Assembly (NCBI GenBank): GCA_947254705.1
Contig: CAMYCX010000059.1
Location: 1 to 8,045, forward strand
Direction of reading: 5' to 3'
From: an uncultured Veillonellaceae bacterium
Lineage (GTDB): Bacteria; Bacillota; Negativicutes; Veillonellales; Negativicoccaceae
DNA: 8,045 bases
Below are positions 1-6,232 of the stretch, one piece after another. Position 1 is the first letter of the stretch. The number at the start of each line of letters is the position of its first letter. The position numbers and the translations under genes were made by a program. The notes under the pieces were generated by a model that worked only from the letters and a program-made list of their open reading frames with translations, was not told the DNA's origin and did not search any database.

Positions 1-143
1 TCAATGACCTGTGCATAAATGTTCGCCAGACTGCGGTATACATTCAAACGCGGACGTTCGGCCGTGCCGGCAATATGCCGACGCAAACGGGCATGACGGC
101 GTTGACGTGCTTCACTTCGTTTATTCTTACGCAACTTGTCCAC
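1..143 (-). CDS. rplR: 50S ribosomal protein L18, 5' part (runs off the left edge)
   Basis: L18 binds 5S rRNA with L5 and helps dock it in the central protuberance of the large subunit. Only about 47 codons are present. The visible protein has a basic N-terminus (MDKLRKNKRSEARQRRHARL), then the L18 signature GTAERPRLNVYRS and IYAQVI. It lies 12 bases after rplF and in the same frame, with the rplF TAA stop as the upstream limit, so no earlier start is possible. The first candidate is GTG at 141-143, but the purine-rich site GGAAGGGAG runs directly into it. A TTG at 132-134 has the same site at about 8 bases and gives a length closer to the B. subtilis protein as I recall it. I report the longer form. 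Identity is very secure; the start is uncertain by three codons. The next spc genes (rpsE, rpmD, rplO, secY) are expected beyond the edge. Confidence 0.95.
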   Translation of the reverse strand, partial: MDKLRKNKRSEARQRRHARLRRHIAGTAERPRLNVYRSLANIYAQVI

Positions 144-151
144 TCCCTTCC
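143..151 (-). promoter_or_regulatory. Ambiguous ribosome binding site of rplR
   Basis: The minus strand reads GGAAGGGAG here. It has no proper spacer before GTG (141-143) but sits about 8 bases before the in-frame TTG (132-134). This spacing is why the start of rplR is uncertain. Confidence 0.55.
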
Positions 152-155
152 GAAC

Positions 156-695
156 TTACTTCGCACCGGTCTTGCCGGCTTTACGACGTACATGTTCGCC
201 TTCATAGCGAATTCCTTTGCCTTTATACGGCTCCGGACGACGCCAATTGCGAATTTCCGCGGCCACTTGGCCGACGACTTCTTTATCAATTCCGTTAACA
301 ACAATCTTCGTTGCCGCCGGGGTTTCAAAAGTGATACCTGCCGGCGGTTCGATTTCAACCGGATGCGAAAATCCGAGCGTCAAGTTCAGATTTTTGCCTT
401 TCATTGCTGCACGATAGCCGACCCCGACAATTTCCAGCGACTTGCTGTACCCTTCCGTAACACCGACTACCATATTGTGAATCAACGAACGTGTCAATCC
501 GTGCAACGAACGATGTTCAATGTCATCAGACGGACGACTGACTAATATTTCATTATTTTCCAGTTTTACCTGAATATCTTGGGGCAAACGATGCTCAAGC
601 GTGCCTTTCGGCCCTTTCACCGTTACTTTCGCATCGCCGATTGTTACGTCCACGCCTTGCGGAACGGCAATCGGTTTATTCCCTATACGAGACAT
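156..695 (-). CDS. rplF: 50S ribosomal protein L6
   Basis: L6 sits at the base of the L7/L12 stalk next to the sarcin-ricin loop and contributes to the factor-binding region of the large subunit. The 179-residue length is normal for the family. It has the two repeated alpha/beta domains (about residues 1-82 and 83-179). It starts MSRIGNKPIAVP and carries the C-terminal L6 signature PEPYKGKGIRYEGE at about 154-167, followed by a basic tail. ATG is preceded by AGGAGG six bases away, and the gap to rpsH is 16 bases. It stands in the standard spc position between rpsH and rplR. Nothing is odd about length or composition. Confidence 0.98.
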   Translation of the reverse strand: MSRIGNKPIAVPQGVDVTIGDAKVTVKGPKGTLEHRLPQDIQVKLENNEILVSRPSDDIEHRSLHGLTRSLIHNMVVGVTEGYSKSLEIVGVGYRAAMKGKNLNLTLGFSHPVEIEPPAGITFETPAATKIVVNGIDKEVVGQVAAEIRNWRRPEPYKGKGIRYEGEHVRRKAGKTGAK

Positions 696-711
696 ATGAT
701 ACCTCCTCCGC

Positions 712-1110
712 TTACCAGACGTAGGCGATTACTTCGCCGCCGAGACCTGCACGACGTGCGTCGCGGTCACTCATCATCCCTTTGGATGTCGACACGATAG
801 CAATCCCCAAGCCACCGAGTACACGGGGCAATTCGTCTTTGTTGGCATAGACTCTCAAACCGGGTTTTGAAATCTTTTTCAAGCCCGAAATGACTTTTTC
901 TTTATTGGCACCGTATTTGAGTGTAACACGCAATACGGGATGGCCTTCTTCTTCCACTCGTTCATAACCGCGGATAAACCCTTCCGCCGCTAAGATGTCG
1001 AGCATTGCGGCTTTTACTTTCGACGCCGGCATATCCACTTTATCGTGGCTGGCAGCGTTTGCGTTGCGAATACGAGTGAGCATATCCGCAATCGGATCGG
1101 TCATTACCAT
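712..1110 (-). CDS. rpsH: 30S ribosomal protein S8
   Basis: S8 binds the central domain of 16S rRNA (helix 21 region) and is an early assembly protein. In E. coli it also represses the spc operon. The 132-residue protein has the typical start MVMTDPIADMLTRIRNAN and the C-terminal rRNA-binding signature STSKGMMSDRDARRAGLGGE at 107-126, ending in AYVW. Two ATGs are available, codons 1 and 3. AGGAGG is 8 bases from the first and 14 from the second, so the first is chosen, as in B. subtilis S8. The 27-base gap before it holds a short CCCA/TGGG dyad just upstream of the binding site. I saw no convincing E. coli-like S8 target at the rplX-rplE junction. Confidence 0.98.
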   Translation of the reverse strand: MVMTDPIADMLTRIRNANAASHDKVDMPASKVKAAMLDILAAEGFIRGYERVEEEGHPVLRVTLKYGANKEKVISGLKKISKPGLRVYANKDELPRVLGGLGIAIVSTSKGMMSDRDARRAGLGGEVIAYVW

Positions 1111-1137
1111 ATCTTATACCTCCTCCCACTCTTTGGG

Positions 1138-1407
1138 TTACCAGCTGGCTTTTTTCACGCCGGGAATCTGTCCTTCATATGCCAAGTCACGGAATGCAAC
1201 ACGCGCAATACCGAACTTACGCATATAGGCATGCGGACGTCCCGTCAGCTGACAACGATTATGTAACCGGGTGGGGGAAGCATTACGGGGCAGCTTGCTC
1301 AGTGCGGCGTAATCGCCTTTGTCTTTCAGCTCAGCACGGAGGGCAGCGTATTTTTCCACCATTTTACGGCGTTTCTTTTCACGTTCAATCATTGATTTCT
1401 TTGCCAT
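1138..1407 (-). CDS. rpsN: 30S ribosomal protein S14, long zinc-free (C-minus) type
   Basis: S14 is a late-assembling protein of the small-subunit head, next to S3 and S10. The protein is 89 residues with one cysteine (C52), so it lacks the paired CxxC zinc ribbon of the roughly 61-residue form. The conserved C-terminal half is clear: LHNRCQLTGRPHAYMRKF at 48-65 and IPGVKKASW at the end. It resembles the B. subtilis zinc-independent paralogue (RpsN2/YhzA), which lies outside the spc operon there. Here the long form occupies the spc slot between rplE and rpsH. ATG has AGGAGG seven bases upstream, and the gap to rplE is 18 bases. Identity is certain; the type is read directly from length and missing cysteines. 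Confidence 0.98.
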   Translation of the reverse strand: MAKKSMIEREKKRRKMVEKYAALRAELKDKGDYAALSKLPRNASPTRLHNRCQLTGRPHAYMRKFGIARVAFRDLAYEGQIPGVKKASW

Positions 1408-1425
1408 TGTACTTCCTCCTTTTCC

Positions 1426-1965
1426 TTATTTTTTGAACGGCATTCCGAATGCATCGAGCAATGCCCGTGCTTCTTCGTCGGTTTTTGCCGTCGTGACGAT
1501 GATGATATCCATCCCGCGCACTTTGTCAATTTTATCGTAATCAATTTCCGGGAAGATCAACTGTTCTTTGATCCCCATGCTGTAGTTCCCGCGACCGTCA
1601 AACGACGTCGCGCTCACCCCACGAAAGTCGCGGACGCGCGGAATGGCAATGTTGATCAGCTTATCCAGAAATTCATACATTTTTTCTCCGCGCAGTGTGA
1701 CTTTGCACCCCAGCGGCATGTCTTCACGAATTTTGAAGTTAGCAATCGACTTTTTAGCATGTGTGACAATCGGCTGTTGGCCGGTAATTGTTGCCAAGTC
1801 GGAAACGGCGGCGTCCAATGCTTTTGAATTGTGGACCGCTTCGCCGACACCGATGTTGATGACGATTTTTTCCAATTTCGGAATTTCCATCATGTTGCCG
1901 TAGTTAAATTTATCATGCAGATTCTGCTTAATCTGCTCGTTATACAAATCTTTTAAACGAGACAC
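1426..1965 (-). CDS. rplE: 50S ribosomal protein L5
   Basis: L5 binds 5S rRNA and, at the central protuberance, forms the bridge to S13 in the small subunit and contacts P-site tRNA. The 179-residue length is typical. Visible signatures are KLEKIVINIGVGEA at 30-43, the QQPIVTHAKKSIANFKIRED stretch at 63-82, LRGEKMYEFLDKLI at 91-104, and PRVRDFRGVS at 109-118. The start is GTG (1963-1965), with AGGAGG eight bases upstream on the minus strand. No in-frame ATG fits the conserved N-terminus better. The gap after rplX is 20 bases. In E. coli this start region is the S8 repressor target; no equivalent helix stands out here. Confidence 0.98.
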   Translation of the reverse strand: MSRLKDLYNEQIKQNLHDKFNYGNMMEIPKLEKIVINIGVGEAVHNSKALDAAVSDLATITGQQPIVTHAKKSIANFKIREDMPLGCKVTLRGEKMYEFLDKLINIAIPRVRDFRGVSATSFDGRGNYSMGIKEQLIFPEIDYDKIDKVRGMDIIIVTTAKTDEEARALLDAFGMPFKK

Positions 1966-1985
1966 CTCTTCGTCCTCCTTTCGTG

Positions 1986-2321
1986 TTATTTTACGGTATC
2001 GATAACCGTACCGCTTTTCACGGTAGCACGTACATAGCTGCCGTCTTTTTGCTGCACCTTTTTAATGCGGCTCGGCTGTTTGGTTTTGGCATCGATTACC
2101 ATGACGTTGGAGACATGAATCGGTGCTTCTTTGGTAATAATCCCGCCTTGCGGATTTTTTTGGCTCGGTTTCGTGTGTCGTTTAACCTGATTGATTCCTT
2201 CCACAACAACACGTTCCTTCGCCGGCAGCGCGGCAATAATTTTACCCGTTTTGCCTTTATCCTTGCCGGAGATTACCTGGACCGTATCACCGGTGCGTAC
2301 GTGTAATTTCTTTTTACTCAT
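1986..2321 (-). CDS. rplX: 50S ribosomal protein L24
   Basis: L24 is an assembly initiator that binds the 5' domain of 23S rRNA and lies near the exit of the peptide tunnel. The 111-residue protein opens MSKKKLHVRTGDTVQVISGK, a KOW-type SH3-like barrel (about residues 6-40) with the GKDKGKTGKI turn. It then has VEGINQVKRHTKP at 40-52 and GGIITKEAPIHVSNVM at 59-74. It is slightly longer than the 103-104 residues of E. coli and B. subtilis because of an extended C-terminal strand region. The ATG has AGGAGGT six bases upstream. The rplN TAA stop overlaps the A-rich start of that binding site, so rplN termination and rplX initiation lie on nearly the same spot. Confidence 0.98.
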   Translation of the reverse strand: MSKKKLHVRTGDTVQVISGKDKGKTGKIIAALPAKERVVVEGINQVKRHTKPSQKNPQGGIITKEAPIHVSNVMVIDAKTKQPSRIKKVQQKDGSYVRATVKSGTVIDTVK

Positions 2322-2333
2322 TCCGGCACCTCC

Positions 2334-2702
2334 TTAGAGCACTTCCGGCGCGAGCGAGATAATTTTCATGAAATTGTTTTCACGCAATTCCCGGGCAACC
2401 GGTCCGAATATACGAGTCCCACGCGGACTCTTGTCATCTTTAATGATCACGGCTGCGTTTTCGTCAAAACGAATAAACGAACCGTCTTTGCGCTGTAATC
2501 CTTTTACCGAACGAACTACAACCGCTTTTACCACATCACCTTTTTTAACAACGCCCCCGGGTGATGCATCTTTTACGGAAGCGACGATTACGTCACCGAT
2601 ATTGGCATATTTGCGGAACGAGCCGCCCAGCACTTTGATGCACAAAATGCTTTTCGCACCCGTGTTATCCGCCACGTTTAATCGGGTTTCTTGCTGTATC
2701 AT
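2334..2702 (-). CDS. rplN: 50S ribosomal protein L14
   Basis: L14 binds 23S rRNA at the subunit interface, forms bridge B8, and is the docking site of the silencing factor RsfS in many bacteria. The 122-residue length is the family standard. It begins MIQQETRLNVADNTGAKSI, has CIKVLGG, the basic VVVRSVKGLQRKDGS loop at about 61-75, and DDKSPRGTRIFGPVARELR before the end. The binding site is a less usual G-run (GAAGGGGG), about 7 bases before ATG. It is the first spc gene, but only 15 bases separate it from rpsQ of the S10 block. No terminator or promoter is visible between them, so the two blocks appear co-transcribed. Confidence 0.98.
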   Translation of the reverse strand: MIQQETRLNVADNTGAKSILCIKVLGGSFRKYANIGDVIVASVKDASPGGVVKKGDVVKAVVVRSVKGLQRKDGSFIRFDENAAVIIKDDKSPRGTRIFGPVARELRENNFMKIISLAPEVL

Positions 2703-2717
2703 CGTAGTTCCCCCTTC

Positions 2718-2981
2718 TTAGACCTGTTCAGCACGGGCAACAATTTTCTCAACGCGCCAACATTTGTCTTTCGAGAGCGGCCGTGTTTCCACGATACGTA
2801 CTTTATCTCCCGGTTGGCATTCATTATGTTCATCATGCGCCTTGAAATGCTTCGTCGATTTCATCGGCTTTTTGTATAATTTGTGCGGTACTTTACGTTC
2901 AACGGCAACAACAACGGTTTTGTCCATTTTATTGCTGATGACGATGCCGACACGTGCTTTACGTACATTTCTTTCTTCCAC
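2718..2981 (-). CDS. rpsQ: 30S ribosomal protein S17
   Basis: S17 is a primary 16S rRNA-binding protein of the 5' domain with an OB fold. The 87-residue protein has the expected GIVISNKMDKTVVVAVER strand pair at about 12-29, then KVPHKLYKKPMKSTKHFKAHDE at 30-51. The signature GDKVRIVETRPLSKDKCWRV follows at 58-77. It starts with GTG (2979-2981), seven to eight bases after a strong AAAGGAGGT site, and the protein N-terminus MEERNVRK matches family length. It is the last gene of the classical S10 block. The 32-base gap to rpmC is the widest inside the cluster but contains no hairpin. Confidence 0.97.
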   Translation of the reverse strand: MEERNVRKARVGIVISNKMDKTVVVAVERKVPHKLYKKPMKSTKHFKAHDEHNECQPGDKVRIVETRPLSKDKCWRVEKIVARAEQV

Positions 2982-3013
2982 TCGACTGACCTCCTTTACC
3001 GTTAGTATGCGAC

Positions 3014-3217
3014 TTACGCCTGTTGCGCTTTCAGTTCCGCTTCACGTTGCACCGTTTTGATGCGGGCAATCGTTTTTTTGACTTCGCGGATACGCATCGG
3101 ATTTTCCAATTGGCCGGTCGCATGCTGGAAACGGAGGTTAAACAGTTCTTCTTTCAGGCCGGCGATTTTTTCATTCATCTCGGCGGCACTCAAGTCACGA
3201 ATGTCTTTTACCTTCAT
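3014..3217 (-). CDS. rpmC: 50S ribosomal protein L29
   Basis: L29 lies at the peptide tunnel exit beside L23 and takes part in the docking site for trigger factor and SRP. The 67-residue protein is a typical two-helix hairpin. It starts MKVKDIRDLSAAEMNEKI, has the signature KEELFNLRFQHATGQLENP at 22-40, and a basic second helix IREVKKTIARIKTVQREAEL. Its ATG overlaps the rplP TGA by four bases (ATGA). Its AGGTGA-like binding site lies inside the rplP C-terminal codons, so translation is probably coupled to rplP. The short Ala/Gln-rich tail is ordinary. Confidence 0.97.
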   Translation of the reverse strand: MKVKDIRDLSAAEMNEKIAGLKEELFNLRFQHATGQLENPMRIREVKKTIARIKTVQREAELKAQQA

Positions 3218-3645
3218 TTGTTGTCACCTGCCAGTTCTTCGCCTTTCACGACGAATTTTGTCTTGATCGGCAATTTATGTGACGCCAGACGCATCGCTTC
3301 TTTTGCGATTTCCGGCGAAACGCCTGCCATTTCAAACATTACACGTCCCGGTTTTACGACTGCAACCCAGTATTCCGGAGCCCCTTTACCTTTACCCATA
3401 CGAGTTTCTGCCGGTTTCTTGGAGACCGGTTTATCCGGGAATATTTTAATCCATACCTGACCGCCACGTTTGATATAACGTGTCATCGCGATACGAGCCG
3501 CTTCAATTTGGCGGTTTGTGATCCATGACGGTTCCATGGCGACCAAGCCGTATTCACCGTGTGCTACGGTATTGCCGCGCTGAGCTTTACCTTTCATACG
3601 GCCACGAAATTGTTTGCGATATTTCACGCGCTTCGGGATTAACAT
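3214..3645 (-). CDS. rplP: 50S ribosomal protein L16
   Basis: L16 is a late-assembling large-subunit protein near the A-site tRNA and the peptidyl transferase region. The 143-residue protein starts MLIPKRVKYRKQFRGRMKGK and has the AHGEYGLVAMEPSWITNRQI stretch at 28-47. RYIKRGGQVWIKIFPDKP follows at 56-73, and the family signature RMGKGKGAPEYWVAVVKPG at 82-100. R82 aligns with the arginine (R81) that is hydroxylated in E. coli, although the responsible enzyme is known mainly from proteobacteria. The ATG overlaps the rpsC stop by one base (TAATG), and its AAAGGAGC binding site lies within the last rpsC codons. The 3' end overlaps rpmC by four bases. Confidence 0.98.
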   Translation of the reverse strand: MLIPKRVKYRKQFRGRMKGKAQRGNTVAHGEYGLVAMEPSWITNRQIEAARIAMTRYIKRGGQVWIKIFPDKPVSKKPAETRMGKGKGAPEYWVAVVKPGRVMFEMAGVSPEIAKEAMRLASHKLPIKTKFVVKGEELAGDNK

Positions 3646-4430
3646 TAAGCGTCGCTCCTTTCTGCGTTTTTCGGTTGACGGCGTGCATCATTACGGTCCC
3701 GACGTTCACCGCGTTCCCGACGATTGCCGCGCCGTGCTCCACCCTGACGGCGATCGTTGCCGCCACGATTGTCGCGAACATTTTCGTCCTTGTCAACCAT
3801 ATCGCCCGGCATGATTTCGCCTTTATAAATCCATACTTTGACGCCGATTGCGCCATATGTCGTCCGTGCGGTTGCGACGCCGTAGTCAATATTGGCGCGC
3901 AGTGTATGCAACGGAATCGATCCTTCATGGTAGCCTTCCGTACGGGCAATTTCCGCTCCGCCCAAACGACCGCCCAAGAGGACTTTGATTCCTTTGGCAC
4001 CGAAACGCATTGTCCGGCCGACCGATTGTTTCATGGCACGACGAAAAGCAATCCGACGTTCCAATTGCGAGGCGATATTTTCTGCAACCAGTGTTGCGTC
4101 CAATTCCGCACTCTTTACTTCCTTAATATTGACGTCAACGTCTTGATCCGTAAAGCGACGCAATGCTTTCTTGATATCTTCAATACCAACGCCGCCACGA
4201 CCGATCACCATGCCCGGTTTCGCGGTGTAAATCGTCAGTTTGATACGCTTGAGCGTACGTTCGATTTCAATGCGCGAAATACCTGCCAAGTACAGGTGCT
4301 TTTTCAAGAATCGACGAATCTTTGTATCTTCTACCAACAGTTTTGCGTAGTCTTTTTCCGCAAACCATTTGGTATCCCAATCTTTAATAATGCCGACACG
4401 CATTCCATGGGGATTTACCTTCTGACCCAC
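3645..4430 (-). CDS. rpsC: 30S ribosomal protein S3 with a long Arg-rich C-terminal tail
   Basis: S3 lies at the mRNA entry channel of the small-subunit head and contributes to the ribosome's helicase activity. It starts MGQKVNPHGMRVGIIKDWD. A type-2 KH domain (about 39-107) carries the loop MVIGRGGVGIEDIKK at 74-88, and the C-terminal domain has KGIKVLLGGRLGGAEIAR at 146-163 and ANIDYGVATARTTYGAIGVK at 179-198. At 261 residues it is much longer than B. subtilis (218) or E. coli (233) S3. The extra is a low-complexity tail from about residue 212, with 15 Arg and many Asp, Glu, Asn and Gly. The start is GTG (4428-4430), with AGGAGG eight bases upstream. The AGGAGC near the end both encodes Arg-Ser and forms the rplP binding site. 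Confidence 0.98.
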   Translation of the reverse strand: MGQKVNPHGMRVGIIKDWDTKWFAEKDYAKLLVEDTKIRRFLKKHLYLAGISRIEIERTLKRIKLTIYTAKPGMVIGRGGVGIEDIKKALRRFTDQDVDVNIKEVKSAELDATLVAENIASQLERRIAFRRAMKQSVGRTMRFGAKGIKVLLGGRLGGAEIARTEGYHEGSIPLHTLRANIDYGVATARTTYGAIGVKVWIYKGEIMPGDMVDKDENVRDNRGGNDRRQGGARRGNRRERGERRDRNDARRQPKNAERSDA

Positions 4431-4445
4431 TACATTTCCCTCCTT

Positions 4446-4781
4446 TTATTCTCTTTCGGATACTTTCACGGTTAACTTACTCGTGCGTTTGAAAATGCTG
4501 AATGCCTGCCCGCGACTCCGCGGATGAATCCGTTTCAATGTCGGACCCGCATCGACAAAGATTGTCGACACATACAGTTGATTTACATTCATATCATGAT
4601 TGTTTTCCGCATTTGCCATAGCACTCCGGAGTGTTTTTTCAACAACACGGGACGCATGTTTCGGCGTGTGCTGCAGAATGGCCAGGGCGTCGCCTACGTT
4701 TTTGCCGCGAACCAGATTGGCAACGATACGAACTTTGCGAGGCGAAATGCGGATGTTGTTAGCGAATGCTTTTGCTTCCAT
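4446..4781 (-). CDS. rplV: 50S ribosomal protein L22
   Basis: L22 binds all 23S rRNA domains, and its long beta hairpin lines the peptide exit tunnel beside L4. The 111-residue length is normal. It opens with MEAKAFANNIRISPRKVRIV and has LVRGKNVGDALAIL at 23-36. The tunnel loop GPTLKRIHPRSRGQAFSIFK is at 79-98, and a final strand TSKLTVKVSERE. The loop has the usual length, so there is no sign of the insertions or deletions linked to macrolide resistance. ATG follows a double GGAGAGGAGA site, with a 17-base gap to rpsS. Confidence 0.98.
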   Translation of the reverse strand: MEAKAFANNIRISPRKVRIVANLVRGKNVGDALAILQHTPKHASRVVEKTLRSAMANAENNHDMNVNQLYVSTIFVDAGPTLKRIHPRSRGQAFSIFKRTSKLTVKVSERE

Positions 4782-4798
4782 ATTGATTTCTCCTCTCC

Positions 4799-5080
4799 TT
4801 ACTTAACGGCGGCCGCCTTGTCGCTCCGGCTGTGTCCCCGGAATGTACGGGTGGGAGCGAATTCGCCGAGTTTATGGCCGACCATGTCTTCCGTAATATA
4901 TACCGGTACATGTTTACGACCGTCATGAACGGCGATGGTGTGACCGACAAATTCCGGCAAAATAGTGGATGCACGGGACCATGTTTTTACGACTTTTTTG
5001 TCATTAGTTTCGTTCAGTGCAGCAATCTTGGATTCCAAATGATGTGCAACGAACGGTCCTTTTTTAATTGATCTAGACAC
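4799..5080 (-). CDS. rpsS: 30S ribosomal protein S19
   Basis: S19 sits in the small-subunit head beside S13 and contacts the large subunit and A-site region. The 93-residue protein starts MSRSIKKGPFVAHHLESKI and has the internal KTWSRASTILPEFVGHTIAV stretch at 32-51. The S19 signature MVGHKLGEFAPTRTFRGHS follows at 66-84. The start is GTG (5078-5080); the conserved SRSIKKGPF follows at once, so a downstream start is excluded. The binding site is weak (AAGGGAG, about 8 bases away). The start codon is the centre of a small dyad, AGACA-G-TGTCT. The gap after the rplB TAG stop is 22 bases. Confidence 0.98.
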   Translation of the reverse strand: MSRSIKKGPFVAHHLESKIAALNETNDKKVVKTWSRASTILPEFVGHTIAVHDGRKHVPVYITEDMVGHKLGEFAPTRTFRGHSRSDKAAAVK

Positions 5081-5102
5081 TGTCTGTTCTCCCTTCTCTC
5101 AA

Positions 5103-5930
5103 CTATTTGCGGCGCGATCCAATCAAGCGGCTCGACGCTTTTTTCGAATCGCGTGTCTTCACACCGTATGCCGCTTTGCCCCACGGCGTTACCGGGCGTT
5201 TACGTCCGACCGGAGATTTACCTTCCCCGCCGCCATGCGGATGGTCATTCGGGTTCATTACGACACCACGGTTAGCCGGACGTTTGCCCAACCAACGGTT
5301 ACGACCTGCTTTACCGATTGTGATGTTTTCGTGATCGCTGTTGCCGACTACGCCTACAGTCGCGCGACAGTTGACGAGAATGCGGCGAACTTCGCCGCTC
5401 GGCATACGCAACAATGCGTATTTGCCTTCTTTTGCCATCAGCTGTGCCGATGCACCGGCGCTGCGAACCAATTGTCCGCCTTTGCCGATTTTCATTTCGA
5501 TATTATGTACTTGCGTACCGAGCGGGATATTGGCCAGCGGCAATGCATTGCCGACTTTGATGTCCGCATCCGGACCGCTTTCCACGATATCTCCGACTTT
5601 CAGTCCCTGCGGAGCAAGGATGTAACTTTTTGCACCGTCAAGATAATGCAAGAGTGCAATCCGACTGGTACGGTTCGGATCATATTCGATCGCCGCTACC
5701 CGCGCCGGTACATTATCTTTGATACGTTTGAAGTCAATCAAACGATATTGGCGTTTATGCCCGCCGCCCTGATGGCGAACGGTTGTTTTTCCCGTATTGT
5801 TACGGCCGCCTTTACGAGTCACAGGACTGAGCAAGGATTTCTCCGGCTGCGATTTCGTGACTTCGCTGAAGGCCGATACGGTCATAAACCGACGCCCGGG
5901 GGTGTACGGTTTGAATGATTTATAAGCCAT
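5103..5930 (-). CDS. rplB: 50S ribosomal protein L2
   Basis: L2 is one of the most conserved large-subunit proteins; it is needed for subunit joining and for an active peptidyl transferase centre. The 275-residue length is typical. It begins MAYKSFKPYTPGRRFMTVS. It has GGRNNTGKTTVRHQGGGHKR at 41-60 and an OB-like then SH3-like core. The C-terminal motif NPNDHPHGGGEGKSP at 226-240 is present; H230 corresponds to the functionally important H229 of E. coli. A basic tail, VTPWGKAAYGVKTR and SSRLIGSRRK, follows. ATG has AGGAGG seven bases upstream and a 17-base gap to rplW. Its stop is TAG, whereas most neighbours use TAA. Confidence 0.99.
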   Translation of the reverse strand: MAYKSFKPYTPGRRFMTVSAFSEVTKSQPEKSLLSPVTRKGGRNNTGKTTVRHQGGGHKRQYRLIDFKRIKDNVPARVAAIEYDPNRTSRIALLHYLDGAKSYILAPQGLKVGDIVESGPDADIKVGNALPLANIPLGTQVHNIEMKIGKGGQLVRSAGASAQLMAKEGKYALLRMPSGEVRRILVNCRATVGVVGNSDHENITIGKAGRNRWLGKRPANRGVVMNPNDHPHGGGEGKSPVGRKRPVTPWGKAAYGVKTRDSKKASSRLIGSRRK

Positions 5931-5947
5931 GTTTCTGCCTCCTTACC

Positions 5948-6232
5948 TTATACACCTTCGAACAATTCGATGGTTTCGCCTTCTTTGAGCGTCACGATGG
6001 CTTTTTTCCAGTCGCTGCGTTTGCCTTCGTAACGTCCCATGCGTTTTTTCTTGCCTTCCATCCGCATGGTGTTTACTGCTTCTACTTTTACCTTGAAGAT
6101 TTCTTCTACGGCATCACGGATTTGATGTTTATTCGCTTTCAGCGGTACACGGAAGGTATATTTGCCTTCGCTCATCATATCTGTCGATTTTTCCGTAATG
6201 ATCGGTCTGATCAAAATATCGCGTGCGTCCAT
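5948..6232 (-). CDS. rplW: 50S ribosomal protein L23
   Basis: L23 lies at the tunnel exit and is the main ribosomal dock for trigger factor and SRP. The 94-residue protein has the family start MDARDILIRPIITEKST and the helix KANKHQIRDAVEEIFKVKVE at 33-52. VNTMRMEGKKKRMGRYEGKR follows at 54-73, then KKAIVTLKEGETIELFEGV to the end. Its ATG shares one base with the rplD stop (TAATG). Its AGGAGGTG binding site lies inside the last rplD codons (Glu-Glu-Val), an arrangement that favours coupled translation. Order and length are as in other bacteria. Confidence 0.98.
   Translation of the reverse strand: MDARDILIRPIITEKSTDMMSEGKYTFRVPLKANKHQIRDAVEEIFKVKVEAVNTMRMEGKKKRMGRYEGKRSDWKKAIVTLKEGETIELFEGV

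Noticed and set aside
75..545. A 156-codon + strand open frame opposite rplF and the start of rplR.
   Set aside because: It is a shadow of two certain minus-strand genes, with no recognisable protein and no clear ribosome binding site.
1950..1990. An S8 repressor target like the one at the E. coli rplX-rplE junction.
   Set aside because: I looked for an rRNA-like helix around the rplE start and found only a 3-bp dyad. It cannot be supported from this sequence.
2703..2717. A possible break between the S10 and spc operons at the rpsQ-rplN gap.
   Set aside because: The gap is only 15 bases, filled by the rplN binding site, with no stem-loop, T-run or promoter-like hexamers, so separate transcription units are not supported.
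3525..4475. A 316-codon open frame on the + strand, longer than any real gene in the window.
   Set aside because: It lies opposite rpsC and runs across the rpsC/rplP and rpsC/rplV junctions. Its translation has no recognisable domain, and the minus strand is certainly coding. Long antisense frames are common opposite Arg-rich genes with this codon use.
5235..5918. A 227-codon open frame on the + strand.
   Set aside because: It is fully antisense to rplB, whose every domain is recognisable. The antisense product is rich in Phe, Thr and Cys with no family features and no matching ribosome binding site.
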